From JAPPLB01 sp965208945 (GTDB lineage: Bacteria > Acidobacteriota > Terriglobia > Bryobacterales > UBA6623), in contig OZ242366.1 of NCBI GenBank assembly GCA_965208945.1, positions 930,001 through 994,000 on the forward strand: a stretch of 64,000 nt of DNA, in the 5' to 3' direction. The notes under the pieces are model-generated. The model was not told where the DNA came from, made no database searches, and saw nothing but the letters and a program-made list of their open reading frames with translations. How positions within the stretch are numbered: position 1 is the stretch's first letter; every line of letters starts with the position of its first letter. The position numbers and the translations under genes were made by a program. Shown in pieces: positions 27,006 to 36,569 of the stretch.

Positions 27006-28328
27006 ATGCCCAGCCTCGAGAGAAGAACCTTCCTTTCCTCTGCAGCAATGGGTGCGGCTACAACAATTGCTGGTCCGGGCGCCGCACAAGACGGTTCATC
27101 GAGCAAACGATTCCGGATCGGATGCATCGGTATGGGCCGTCGCGGACGGGGCGTGATGAGAACGGCGCTTCGGAACCCAGAGACGGAGGTCGTCGCCATC
27201 AGCGAAGTCTACGAGCCGAACATCGAGTTGGCTCTCAAGATGGCGCCCGGCGTGAAGGTATATCGAGACTTCCGCGACTTGCTGGCGGCCAACGACATCG
27301 ATGCGGTGTGCATCATGACACCCGACCACTGGCACGCCTATATGACTGTCGAGGCCTGCAAGGCCGGCAAGGATGTCTACGTTGAGAAGCCCGTCTCGGT
27401 GACCGTCCATGAAGGCCGGGTGATGGTCAAGGCCGCCCGCAAGTACAAGCGTATCGTGCAGGTCGGCACGCAGCAACGGTCCGGCAAGCACTTCGAAAAG
27501 GCGGTGGAGATTGTTCGAAGCGGCAAGCTCGGCGATATCAGCTTCGTGCGGACATGGAATTACGGCAACGAGTTCCCCGAAGGCATCGGCAATCCGCCTG
27601 ACACCGACCCGCCCGATGACCTCGACTGGGACATGTGGCTCGGCCCCGCTCCCGAACGCGCATTCAACAAGAACCGCTTCGGCTACAACCCGAATCACTA
27701 CTCATACTTCCGCTGGTTCTGGGACTATGCCGGCGGCATGATGACCGACTGGGGCGTCCATTTGCTGGATATCGTTCTGTGGGCGATGGACGAGAAGGGC
27801 CCGCGCGTCATCACCACCGTTGGGGGCAAGTACGCGCTCCAGGACAATCGTGAAACGCCCGACACCATCCAAGCTACGTACGAGTTTCCCGGTTTTGCAT
27901 GCGTCTACGAAAACCGCGTCGCAAATGCACAGTCGATGTGGGACCAAGGCTACGGCATTCTTTTCCACGGCACGGAGGGAACGTTGTTCCTGGACCGCAG
28001 CGGTTGGGAGATCATCCCGGAGACCAAGCCCATCGCTGCCGGCAGCCGCCAACGCATGGCGAGATTGATCGGAGAAAGCGGCGTCCGCGAGAACGAGACC
28101 ACGACCGACCACTGGGCCGATTTCATCGAGTCCATGAAGACCCGCAAGCCGCCCAGGAGCGACATCGAGAACGGTCACCGCTCCACTGCAACCTGCCTGT
28201 TGGCAAACGTGTCTCTGCGGAGCCGCCAGCGCATCGATTGGAATCCCGAGACAGAAACTACGGATAACAAGGAGGCCCGGACTTACCTGAAGCGTGAATA
28301 CCGGCCGCCTTGGAAACTGGAATTGTAG
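27006..28328 (+). CDS. Tat-exported Gfo/Idh/MocA family oxidoreductase
   Basis: A 440-residue NAD(P)-dependent oxidoreductase. The N-terminal ERRTFLSSAAMGAATTIAG is a Tat signal. The Rossmann loop is IGCIGMGRRGRGVM (about 38-51). The family signature is KDVYVEKPVSVTVHEG, with the catalytic Lys of EKP. Later segments MWLGPAPERAFNKNRF and GGMMTDWGVHLLDIVLWAMD are typical of the exported planctomycete/acidobacterial subgroup. Likely acts on a sugar or inositol derivative in the periplasm with a bound cofactor. The stop lies 32 bases before repeat copy D. Confidence 0.85.
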   Translation: MPSLERRTFLSSAAMGAATTIAGPGAAQDGSSSKRFRIGCIGMGRRGRGVMRTALRNPETEVVAISEVYEPNIELALKMAPGVKVYRDFRDLLAANDIDAVCIMTPDHWHAYMTVEACKAGKDVYVEKPVSVTVHEGRVMVKAARKYKRIVQVGTQQRSGKHFEKAVEIVRSGKLGDISFVRTWNYGNEFPEGIGNPPDTDPPDDLDWDMWLGPAPERAFNKNRFGYNPNHYSYFRWFWDYAGGMMTDWGVHLLDIVLWAMDEKGPRVITTVGGKYALQDNRETPDTIQATYEFPGFACVYENRVANAQSMWDQGYGILFHGTEGTLFLDRSGWEIIPETKPIAAGSRQRMARLIGESGVRENETTTDHWADFIESMKTRKPPRSDIENGHRSTATCLLANVSLRSRQRIDWNPETETTDNKEARTYLKREYRPPWKLEL

Positions 28329-28360
28329 AAGGGGGGGCGGCCGGAATGGCTATGGGCTGT

Positions 28361-28544
28361 CTAGCCTGCTTTTCTCACCACGCGGCGAGGCGAAGTGCGT
28401 GAGAGGGGCGTCAGGACGAGGCGCGAGCCGCTTGGCGCGCGCAGGCGTACTTGACGGTACGTTGAGCACGGCAAGCAAGCGCAACGAAGTCCTGGCGGTC
28501 GTATTGCGTGCTTCGACCGTCGGGTGGTGAGAAATGCAGGCCAG
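28361..28544 (+). repeat. Full-length palindromic repeat (copy D)
   Basis: 184 bases flanked by CTAG on the left and CCAG on the right, with an apex GGTACTT-like hairpin (TACTTGACGGTACG). It sits between two convergent genes, 32 bases from one stop and 7 bases from the other. Confidence 0.9.
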
Positions 28545-28551
28545 CTCCGCG

Positions 28552-29139
28552 CTACCCAGCTTTCGCTCGCTGGTGCAAGGTGTCGAGGGTCAGGCCGGAG
28601 GCGGCTCGGATGGAGAATCCATAACGGCGTTGCGGATCGTTGTCCCGCTTCATGTCGCAACCTCCCTCCCCAAAGAGCTTATTCAAGGCGGCTTCGATGG
28701 CGGGTCGAAGCATGCCATCCGTCACGTCGTTATTCGGAAACTGAAGCCGGTCGTTGATGCAGAACTCCCATGCTTCCGGCCTGAGTTGCAGTTCTGCAGG
28801 ATAGGCCGGTTCCGCAACCAAGGCCTTCGCCAAATCCAGGCAGCGCCGGAATGCCTCGACGATCCGTTCGTCATTCGATCCGCCAAAGTCCTTCTTCCCG
28901 GCGTAGAGCACCCCGAGCCCAGGACGGTTGAGGTCGATCGCGAAGTTGCCTTGATGGCCGGCCAGAAGGATTCCCGGGCCTCGCGCCATGTGCGCATAGT
29001 CGGCCAGGTCGACCCACTGCGCAGGATGATTCTTGTCCTGCCGCCATCGGCCGAAGATCACCAGGAATGGGTCCAATCGGAAGCCGGGCGGCGCTTGGGC
29101 AAGCATCTTTACATGGATACGTTGAAGGTCGGCGCTCAT
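28552..29139 (-). CDS. Conserved hypothetical protein
   Basis: A 195-residue soluble protein with no signal peptide or membrane span. Notable segments are PFLVIFGRWRQDKNHPAQWV, GILLAGHQGNFAIDLNRPGL, GVLYAGKKDFGGSNDERIVE and CINDRLQFPNNDVTDGML. Composition and codon use resemble real coding sequence, and it occupies the gap between repeat copies D and E. I do not recognise the family. The ATG at 29139 has only a distant AAGGA upstream, so the start could be internal (Met 11). Confidence 0.55.
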   Translation of the reverse strand: MSADLQRIHVKMLAQAPPGFRLDPFLVIFGRWRQDKNHPAQWVDLADYAHMARGPGILLAGHQGNFAIDLNRPGLGVLYAGKKDFGGSNDERIVEAFRRCLDLAKALVAEPAYPAELQLRPEAWEFCINDRLQFPNNDVTDGMLRPAIEAALNKLFGEGGCDMKRDNDPQRRYGFSIRAASGLTLDTLHQRAKAG

Positions 29140-29245
29140 CTTGAAAAAGCTTATCGGATTCCTTTCCGTGTGAAAATCGAGCCGGCGACACCGAATCGGT
29201 ATTGATCAAGTGACCGACGACTTGGGCCTCGATGTTGGCGGAAAG

Positions 29246-29429
29246 CCGGCCTGCATTTCTCACCGCGTGGCGAGATGAAGTGGGTGAGAGGACCGTCAGG
29301 ACGAGGCGCGAGCTGCCTGGCGCACACAGGTGTACTTGAAAGTACATCCAGCACGGCAAGCAACTGCAAGGAAGTCATGGCGGTCTTACCGCGCGTTTCG
29401 GCCGGCAGACGGTGAGAAAAGCAGGTCAG
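29246..29429 (+). repeat. Palindromic repeat (copy E), overlaps the sulfite reductase stop
   Basis: 184 bases, diverged at both ends (CCGG on the left, TCAG on the right). The TGA stop of the neighbouring reductase (29426-29428, minus strand) falls inside its last four bases. Confidence 0.8.
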
Positions 29430-31558
29430 GACTGTGTATAAACCGTCTGGGCCTGCTCGATGAAGAGCGTCGTTTCTTCGACGCGCTGGCGAGCCCTCTC
29501 CGGCGTGACGCCCTGGATCGGCTCATCGAGCGCCCGGAAAAAGTTGTCCGCGAACGGTTTGAAGAACTGACCCGTGTCGTAGAAGTGTTTGCGAAACTCC
29601 GCAACCGTGTCGTAGTGGTCCGACAATAACAGCCCACGGGTAGAGAGCAACCCATCGGACGCCTTTTTCGACGCTTCGAGCGACTTTTCCGCGGCGTTGC
29701 TCCAATTGCCTGCATCGAGAGCCAGTGTCGCTTCGAAGTTGAGCCGGTCGGCGTCCTCAAGCATGAACTCGGCTTGATCGACAACCTCGCCGGCGCACTC
29801 CCCCACGCCCAGCGACTTCTTGTATTCCCACGGTTGACGGTTGTCTTCGTAAAGCTCCGGCGACTGCTCATAGGCAGTTTTCACGGCGTATTCCGCGAGT
29901 TCCTCCTTCATCCGTGAGCGGCCCATGCGCTCGACAAAGGTGTTGAAGCTCTCGCCTTGCTTCTTCCCTGCGGTATACAGATCGGTCAGCTTCGCAATCG
30001 CATCCGGAGCGTTCTTGGCGGCCACTTTGCCCACAGCCAAACCGTAGGAGGCGGCGTTGTTCTTCGTCGTGCCGCCGACGGTGATCTGGAAGACCGGCGC
30101 CGAGTGGACTCCCTTGCGCTGCACGGAACCGAACAGGCCGATGTCGGCGATATGATGCTGGCCGCACGAGTTGAAGCAGCCGCTGATCTTGATCTTCAGG
30201 TCGTCGCGGTCGGCAAGCCGCGACAGGCCGTTCGCGAACTTCTCCTGCAGCACGGCCGCAAGACCACGCGAAGACGCAATGCCCAGCTTGCAGGAGTCCG
30301 TGCCCGGACAGGCCGTCACGTCCGCCATACGTCCCGCTCCGATGTCGGCGAGTTCCAGTTCCTTGAGACCTTGATGGAAATCCAATACGTCGCCGTTGGG
30401 AACCCAGCGAATCAGAAGGTTCTGCTCGACCGTTGTACGGATCGTGTCTTGCACGTAGCGGCGGCAGAGGTTCGCCAAGCCCCGCAACTGATCGGACGAA
30501 ATATCTCCAAGTGGAAGGAAGACCTCGACCGTCGAGTAGCCCTGTTGGGCCTGCGGCCGCACGTTGACATCGAGCCAACGCAGCAATTCGGGGGAGGCGT
30601 CTTCGGGGATCTTCAATTCTGACGGATCCCTGAGCGGCTGATCGTGGTAGTCGACCATCGCGTCGTCGATTTGCGCCTGCCACTGTGGGTCGTGCGGCAG
30701 CTTCTTGAGCTCGAACTCGACCTGCCGCTTGAATTCATCGAAACCGAGCTTGGCGATCAAGAACTTCATGCGCGCCTTGGCTCGATTCTGCTTCTCGCCC
30801 AGCCGCGCAAAAACACGCGATATCGCCTGCGCCAGCGGCATCAGGTGATCGGCGGGAAGGAAATCGCTATAGAGCTTGGCCTGGAAAGGCAGCGCGCCCA
30901 GGCCGCCGCCGACAAACACCTGGAAGCCCTTGACCTGCGTGCCGCCGCTTTCCTGCACCTTCGCAATGGCGCCAATGTCATGCATGCGGGCCAGGCCGCA
31001 GGGGTGATCCCCGCAACCCGAGAAGGCGATCTTGAACTTACGGCCGAAATTCTGGGCGTCGGGGTGCCGTAGCAGAAAATAGGCCATCGCTCGGGCGTAG
31101 GGCGTTACGTCGAAGATCTCGTCCGTGCAAACGCCGGCCTGAGGGCAAGCCGTGACGTTGCGGACAACGTTGCCGCAAGCTTCTTTGGTGGTGATTCCCA
31201 CACCGGCCAGCCGCCGCATCAGATTCGGGGTGTCGTTGATGTCGACGTAGTGGTATTGGACATCTTGGCGCGTCGTAATGTGAGCGACACCGACAGCGTA
31301 TTCCTCCGCCAGGTCTGCCAGGCGAATCATCTGGTCGGTGCTCAAAACCCCCATTGGGATCTTGATACGCTGCATTTGAACGCCGTCTTGCCGCTGTCCG
31401 TAGACGCCGTGCCGCAGCCGGAACTCGAGGAACACCTTCTCCGGCATTTGCCCCGTCTGCACCCGGCGAAGCTCGGTTTCAAATACGTCGATCTCCTGCC
31501 GAACCGACTCAGGCAGCTCAGCCCAAAGATCACTTGTGGTGGTTCCCGCGCTAGCCAT
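29426..31558 (-). CDS. Nitrite/sulfite reductase, ferredoxin-type haemoprotein
   Basis: A 710-residue sirohaem [4Fe-4S] reductase with the duplicated NIR/SIR fold. The cluster cysteines are in TACPGTDSCKLGIASSRG (CX5C) and SGCFNSCGQHHIADIGLFG (CX3C). The first half has the paired ferredoxin-like domain and VRNVTACPQAGVCTDEIFDV with SGCGDHPCGLARMHDIG. It could reduce sulfite or nitrite, and the sequence alone does not decide which. About 130 extra C-terminal residues (from EFMLEDADRLNFEATLALDA) form a helical HEPN-like extension not present in minimal reductases. Copy E supplies its stop codon region. A TATAAT lies 40 bases upstream of the start. Confidence 0.85.
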   Translation of the reverse strand: MASAGTTTSDLWAELPESVRQEIDVFETELRRVQTGQMPEKVFLEFRLRHGVYGQRQDGVQMQRIKIPMGVLSTDQMIRLADLAEEYAVGVAHITTRQDVQYHYVDINDTPNLMRRLAGVGITTKEACGNVVRNVTACPQAGVCTDEIFDVTPYARAMAYFLLRHPDAQNFGRKFKIAFSGCGDHPCGLARMHDIGAIAKVQESGGTQVKGFQVFVGGGLGALPFQAKLYSDFLPADHLMPLAQAISRVFARLGEKQNRAKARMKFLIAKLGFDEFKRQVEFELKKLPHDPQWQAQIDDAMVDYHDQPLRDPSELKIPEDASPELLRWLDVNVRPQAQQGYSTVEVFLPLGDISSDQLRGLANLCRRYVQDTIRTTVEQNLLIRWVPNGDVLDFHQGLKELELADIGAGRMADVTACPGTDSCKLGIASSRGLAAVLQEKFANGLSRLADRDDLKIKISGCFNSCGQHHIADIGLFGSVQRKGVHSAPVFQITVGGTTKNNAASYGLAVGKVAAKNAPDAIAKLTDLYTAGKKQGESFNTFVERMGRSRMKEELAEYAVKTAYEQSPELYEDNRQPWEYKKSLGVGECAGEVVDQAEFMLEDADRLNFEATLALDAGNWSNAAEKSLEASKKASDGLLSTRGLLLSDHYDTVAEFRKHFYDTGQFFKPFADNFFRALDEPIQGVTPERARQRVEETTLFIEQAQTVYTQS

Positions 31559-31894
31559 CTATGACTCCCCCAAGCAATCTCTACTAATTCGATGGGTATT
31601 ATAGCATTTGTATCGACCTGTTCCTGCATTCTCCCGTGAAAGGCCGCTCCAACGAGCGCCGGGATGTATGGACAGATCGAGGGATCACGCGGGCGCAAAC
31701 GATCCCGTAGACCGACCGGTCAACGCGGGCAACCTGAGCAGATACGACGGCGCTCAGCGGCTCGGAGCCCTTCGCGGCGAAACCCTTGCGGGCTCGCCAC
31801 CCCGATCAATCCTCAACACACCCCACTCCGTTGGATCAGGAGTATCTCGGAGTAAGGATTTCGCCACCCAAGCGCCTATAATAGAGCCTAGGCC
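31559..31894. promoter_or_regulatory. Divergent promoter region (reductase / larA-like operon)
   Basis: TATAAT on the minus strand at 31598-31603 serves the reductase. TATAAT on the plus strand at 31877-31882 lies only 12 bases from the larA-like ATG, so that transcript would be almost leaderless. No clear -35 box was seen for either. The 270 bases between show no gene, riboswitch or repeat that I could recognise. Confidence 0.45.
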
Positions 31895-33175
31895 ATGCAA
31901 CTTCAAAAGCTTGTTCCCATACGACAGAACTTTCCGGACCGGGGGTTGCGGGACATTCCCCTGGCCGTGCACGAGACGATGGGAGTCGCCGAGTGGACGA
32001 ACGGGGTTCCCGTCGGAAGCCGTATCGCAGTGGGCGTGGGCAGCCGCGGCATCACGAACATCGATATGATCGCCAAGGCCGTCGTGGACTTCTGGAAGTC
32101 GCGCGACTGCCTGCCGTTCATCATCCCCGTCATGGGGAGCCACGGGGCGGCGACCGGACCGGGGCAGGCCGAGGTTCTGGCGCATTACGGAATCCATGAA
32201 AAGACGATGGGTTGCCCGATCGTCAGTTCGCTCGATGTCGAGCCGATCGGCACAACGCCGGACGGCATCGAAGTCGTCATGGCGAAAGATGCCCTCGAAG
32301 CCGACGGAGTCATGCTGTGCTCGCGTATCAAATGGCACACTGACTTTGAAGGCAAGCTCGAAAGCGGCATCCACAAGATGATGGCCATCGGGCTGGGCAA
32401 GCGTGCCGGAGCACAGGTCTATCACACTCACGGGCTCAAGCTCGGCTTGGAGCATGTCATCCGCACCGTAGGCGCTGTGGTGCTTGGTACGGGTAAGATG
32501 CTCGGCGGATTGGCGATTCTGGAAGACGCCCATCATCACACCGCTGAAGTTCACGCTGTCGGCGCGGCGGGCATGGTCGAGGAAGAAGAAGAGCTGCTGG
32601 CGCGCGTGAAATCGTGGAAACCGAACATTCCGGTCAAGGAACTCGACATTCTCATCGTCGACGAGATCGGCAAGAACTTCAGCGGCGCCGGCATGGACAC
32701 CAAGATCATCAACCGCAGCGGACGCCGCGGGCCCAACACCTGGGAGGATGTTCCAACGATCCACCGCATCTTTTCTCGCGACTTGAGCCCGCTCAGTAAC
32801 GGCAATGCGGTTGGCATCGGTCTGTCGGATGTCATCTCCGACAGGCTCTTCAACAAGGTCGACTTCGAGCCGACTTGGATCAACAGCCTGACCGCATCGA
32901 GCCTCACCGCCTCCTACGTTCCGCTGCACTTCGCTGACGACCGCACCTGCATCGAGAAAATCGCTCCCACCTGCGGCAAGCTCGACATGAGCGAGGTCAC
33001 GATCGCCTGGATCCGCAACACCATGGATATCAACGATCTCATGATCAGCGAGAACCTTCTCGATGAAGTACTCCGGAACCCGGAGGTCGAGATTCTGGGC
33101 GAGGCGCGCGAGATCGAGTACGATGCTGACGGCAATCTGGCCGTCGTTGGGGAAGCGGAGGCCATCGCGCACTAA
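31895..33175 (+). CDS. LarA-like (lactate racemase domain, DUF2088) protein
   Basis: A 426-residue protein of the nickel-pincer-dependent racemase superfamily. The N-terminal domain has VGSRIAVGVGSRGITNIDMI and FIIPVMGSHGAATGPGQAEV with the first conserved His; the central segment is SRIKWHTDFEGKLESG with the His/Lys pair. The C-terminal domain includes VDEIGKNFSGAGMDTKIINR. Proteins of this length group are distinct from biochemically characterised lactate racemase, so the substrate is uncertain. No larB/C/E cofactor genes are in the window. It is the first gene of a probable larA-uppP-ftsK run. Confidence 0.75.
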   Translation: MQLQKLVPIRQNFPDRGLRDIPLAVHETMGVAEWTNGVPVGSRIAVGVGSRGITNIDMIAKAVVDFWKSRDCLPFIIPVMGSHGAATGPGQAEVLAHYGIHEKTMGCPIVSSLDVEPIGTTPDGIEVVMAKDALEADGVMLCSRIKWHTDFEGKLESGIHKMMAIGLGKRAGAQVYHTHGLKLGLEHVIRTVGAVVLGTGKMLGGLAILEDAHHHTAEVHAVGAAGMVEEEEELLARVKSWKPNIPVKELDILIVDEIGKNFSGAGMDTKIINRSGRRGPNTWEDVPTIHRIFSRDLSPLSNGNAVGIGLSDVISDRLFNKVDFEPTWINSLTASSLTASYVPLHFADDRTCIEKIAPTCGKLDMSEVTIAWIRNTMDINDLMISENLLDEVLRNPEVEILGEAREIEYDADGNLAVVGEAEAIAH

Positions 33176-33183
33176 CTCCCTGA

Positions 33184-34026
33184 ATGCCGCTCTTGCAAGT
33201 GGTCATCCTGGCGCTAGTCCAGGCAGCCACGGAGTTTCTACCGGTCAGCAGCACCGCCCATCTGGTGCTCGTCCCCTGGGCTCTGGGCTGGAAGGATCCC
33301 GGTTTATTCTTCGACATCGCACTGCACTTCGGTACGCTGATCGCAGTACTGGTCTACTTCGCCCGGAGTTGGATTCGGCTGATCTTTTCAGGCCTTGGCA
33401 AGCAGGTATTCCGCCCGAGACCCGATCATCCGGACGCGGCGCTGTACGGCAACCCGAGGCTGTTCTGGTTTCTGGTGGCGGCGACCATTCCGGCAGGCAT
33501 CGCCGGGATGGCGCTCGAGGATCACGTCGAGACCACGCTACGCAGTCCGGTCGTCATCGGCGTCATGCTGATCGCGGTGGGATTCTTGATTTGGTGGGCC
33601 GAATGCCGCGGCCGTCTTGACAACGATCTCGACCGCATGAGCCTGCGTCAAGCCATGCTCATCGGTTGCGCGCAAGCCATTGCACTGATCCCCGGAACAT
33701 CTCGATCCGGCATCACCATAGCCACTGGACTGTTTCTGGGCTTCAAACGTCCGGCGGCGGCCCGGTTTTCCTTCCTGCTCTCGGCGCCTATCATCGCCGG
33801 CGCTTCCGTCAAAGCCGCACTCGACGTCTTGGGAGACGGAATCCCGACTGGCATGCATGTCCCTTTCCTGGTCGGCATCCTGGTCAGCGCCGTTGGTGGC
33901 CATGCCGTGATCGCCTTGTTCCTACGCTATCTCCAGCATTCGACAATGAGGGTCTTTGTCTATTACCGCCTGATTTTTGGCATAATAGTATTGGCCTTGG
34001 CGTTATTCTTCCGCTTCCCCGTTTGA
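33184..34026 (+). CDS. uppP: Undecaprenyl-diphosphatase
   Basis: A 280-residue integral membrane phosphatase (BacA/UppP) that recycles the lipid carrier for peptidoglycan and other envelope polymers. The signature ALVQAATEFLPVSSTAHLVL lies at the N-terminus and the second motif PGTSRSGITIATGLFLGFKR near residue 165. About eight hydrophobic segments. It begins eight bases after the larA-like stop, so it is probably co-transcribed. Confidence 0.95.
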   Translation: MPLLQVVILALVQAATEFLPVSSTAHLVLVPWALGWKDPGLFFDIALHFGTLIAVLVYFARSWIRLIFSGLGKQVFRPRPDHPDAALYGNPRLFWFLVAATIPAGIAGMALEDHVETTLRSPVVIGVMLIAVGFLIWWAECRGRLDNDLDRMSLRQAMLIGCAQAIALIPGTSRSGITIATGLFLGFKRPAAARFSFLLSAPIIAGASVKAALDVLGDGIPTGMHVPFLVGILVSAVGGHAVIALFLRYLQHSTMRVFVYYRLIFGIIVLALALFFRFPV

Positions 34027-34088
34027 GCGGCCTCCGTCAATTGGCGCGGACCAACCGGAGCGTCGGGTGAGAACGAGGGTGGAGAGGA

Positions 34089-36386
34089 ATGCGCTTCTTA
34101 CAACCCACTAGCATCCGACGGCTGAATGAGCCGGTGGGGTTCATTGCGCTCATCCTGGCTGTCGCGCTATGCCTCAGCCTGATTTCCTATCAGCCGTTCG
34201 ATCCCTCCTGGAACGTAGTCGGCACAACGGAATCGGCAAGCAACCTGATCGGCTTTCCAGGGGCGTATCTCAGCGATCTGCTGTTGCAATCACTGGGCTG
34301 GGCGGCCTTTCTTCTCCCACTTTACCTGGTGGTGCTGGGCTGGTCCTGGGTGTGCTCGACGCCGCTTGCCATGCCGATCGGCAGGACGACCGGAGCGCTA
34401 TTGCTGTTGGTGGTCTTAGCGACGGCATTCAGCCTGAGCAACACCGCCCCCTGGCGAGGAACGATCGCAGCAGGCGGCGTGGTGGGGACGCTGTTGTCCG
34501 AGTTACTGATTTTCTATCTCAACCAGACGGGCCTGGTTTTGGTCTTGGCGATGTTCGCGATCGTCTCCGTGTATCTGATCACGTCGTTTGAACTGCGCGC
34601 TGGCAAGGGTTGGTTCATCGGGGGGCCTCGCCGATTTGGCGTTTTTTCGAATCCCTGGAGGGCTTGGCGGAAGAGACGAAAGGTCCCGGCAACCGAGAGA
34701 AACCCACGGCGGCATACCCTCATAGACCCCTCTGCGGCGCTACCGGTCAGCGAAGCTCCCGAGGAGCCTCTGCTTCCCGTGGATCCCATCGAATCGGATC
34801 AGGACGCACCGGAAGACTTGGGAATGCCGCCGATCATCCCATACGAGGCGGATGCGGAACCGGAGGAATCCGCCACCTCGCTGGAAACCGAGTCGGAGCC
34901 CGCTGCGCCGATCCCTGAGGAGCAGCCCCGAACTTACCATCTTCCGTCCACGCTGTTGCTGCGCCGGCCGGACCCGAAAAACGCTTACGATCCCGATGAA
35001 CTCCATGCCATCGCCCGGCAGATCTGCACCAAGTACCAAGAGTTCGGCGTCGGAGGAAGCGTCACGCAGATCAATCCCGGTCCCGTTGTCACCACCTTCG
35101 AGTTCAAGCCCGATCCCGGTATCAAGTACACCAAGATCGTGAACTTGTCAGAAGACCTCTGTCTGGCCCTCGAGTGCGAATCGATCATGGTGGAGCGCAT
35201 CCCCGGTAAGTCCACGATCGGCATCGAAGTTCCCAACCGCAGGCGGGAAGTGATTTCGTTCCGGGAAGTAATCGAAGCTCCGGAGTTCAGCGAATCCAAC
35301 TCGCTGCTGACGATGGCGATGGGCAAAGACATCGATGGGCGAATCAAGAGCGCCGACCTCGCCTCGATGCCTCACCTGCTGATTGCCGGTTCGACCGGAT
35401 CCGGCAAGAGCGTCCTGATCAACAGCATCATCATGTCCGTGCTGTATAAGGCCACGCCGGACGAGGTGCGCTTCATCATGATTGACCCCAAAACCGTGGA
35501 ATTGGGGCTGTACGTCGATATCCCGCACTTGCTCACGCCCGTGATCACCGACATGAAGAAAGCCTCGCATGCGTTGAAGAACGTAACGCGCGAGATGGAG
35601 CGCCGTCTCAAGTTGCTCGCCGAGTTCGGGGTTCGGAACCTGGCCCAATTCAACCGCAAGGCGGGCATGATGACTTCCCACTCGAACGGGACAGAGGCGT
35701 TCGAAGGAGAAGTGCCCGGCAAGCTGCCTTATATCGTGATCATCATTGACGAGTTGGCCGACCTGATGATGGTCGAAGGTCGTCAGATCGAGGAGGCGAT
35801 CACGCGCTTGGCGCAGATGGCGCGCGCAGTAGGGATCCACCTCATCCTGGCGACGCAGCGGCCGAGTGTCGATGTGATCACCGGCCTCATCAAGGCCAAC
35901 ATTCCGTCACGAATCTCGTTCCGGCTCGCAACGCGCGTCGACTCGCGGACGATCCTCGATGCGATGGGCGCCGAGTCGTTGCTCGGACGCGGCGACATGC
36001 TCTTCCTTCCCCCTGCTTCATCGCGAATGCAGCGTCTTCACGGACCCCTCGTATCGGAGGAAGAGATCGATGCCGTCGTCCGCTGCTGGAAAGAACAGGG
36101 CGAACCGTGCTACGAAGATCAGTTCCTGACGCCCCCGGCGGAGGAGACCGAAGGCGCCGACGAGGACGATGACCCGGACGACCCCGCCTACGAGGACGCC
36201 GTGCGCATCGTGCTCGAGATGGGCAAGGCGTCGACATCGATCCTGCAAAGGCGTCTGCGTCTGGGGTATGGCCGGGCGGCCCGCATCCTCGACGCGATGG
36301 AGCGCGAAGGCATCATCGGGCCTCCGGACGGAAGCCGGCCGCGAGAGGTGCTGAAGAGGCCGGACTGGCAGAACGTGGAGGGTTGA
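34089..36386 (+). CDS. ftsK: DNA translocase FtsK
   Basis: A 765-residue FtsK/SpoIIIE protein. Four N-terminal membrane segments (about residues 15-170) anchor it at the septum. A short acidic and proline-rich linker follows (about 220-290). The motor has Walker A GSTGSGKSVLINS (about 436-448), the FIMIDPKTVELGLY strand and Walker B VIIIDELADLMM. The C-terminal gamma winged helix (YEDAVRIVLEMGKASTSILQ, RRLRLGYGRAARILDAME) recognises KOPS-type DNA sequences. GGAGAGGA just before the ATG is a strong ribosome site. Confidence 0.95.
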   Translation: MRFLQPTSIRRLNEPVGFIALILAVALCLSLISYQPFDPSWNVVGTTESASNLIGFPGAYLSDLLLQSLGWAAFLLPLYLVVLGWSWVCSTPLAMPIGRTTGALLLLVVLATAFSLSNTAPWRGTIAAGGVVGTLLSELLIFYLNQTGLVLVLAMFAIVSVYLITSFELRAGKGWFIGGPRRFGVFSNPWRAWRKRRKVPATERNPRRHTLIDPSAALPVSEAPEEPLLPVDPIESDQDAPEDLGMPPIIPYEADAEPEESATSLETESEPAAPIPEEQPRTYHLPSTLLLRRPDPKNAYDPDELHAIARQICTKYQEFGVGGSVTQINPGPVVTTFEFKPDPGIKYTKIVNLSEDLCLALECESIMVERIPGKSTIGIEVPNRRREVISFREVIEAPEFSESNSLLTMAMGKDIDGRIKSADLASMPHLLIAGSTGSGKSVLINSIIMSVLYKATPDEVRFIMIDPKTVELGLYVDIPHLLTPVITDMKKASHALKNVTREMERRLKLLAEFGVRNLAQFNRKAGMMTSHSNGTEAFEGEVPGKLPYIVIIIDELADLMMVEGRQIEEAITRLAQMARAVGIHLILATQRPSVDVITGLIKANIPSRISFRLATRVDSRTILDAMGAESLLGRGDMLFLPPASSRMQRLHGPLVSEEEIDAVVRCWKEQGEPCYEDQFLTPPAEETEGADEDDDPDDPAYEDAVRIVLEMGKASTSILQRRLRLGYGRAARILDAMEREGIIGPPDGSRPREVLKRPDWQNVEG

Positions 36387-36402
36387 GCTGCCTTTCTGAC
36401 CT

Positions 36403-36449
36403 GAAACATCCTGTTTATCGAGCCGGGGTGACCCCCATCCGGATGTTTC
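36403..36449. terminator. Bidirectional stem-loop between ftsK and bcp
   Basis: GAAACATCC ... GGATGTTTC with an inner GGGGTGACCCC stem. It lies just after the ftsK stop and faces the convergent peroxiredoxin gene, so it is a plausible shared terminator. The T-tract is short (TTTCTTGC). Confidence 0.5.
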
Positions 36450-36569
36450 TTGCTTGAATGATCCGCGTGCGGACGGAGGAAAAACTCGCCAGGTTTCCTG
36501 TAATTACGCAAAACCCTCTGAAAAAACTCCGTAAGTTCGGCCCCTTGTTAATGAGCTGGCCGGATCTCG

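Noticed and set aside
31754..33172. Long minus-strand open frame (472 residues) opposite the larA-like gene
   Set aside because: No homology by eye; it mirrors a gene with clear DUF2088 motifs on the plus strand.
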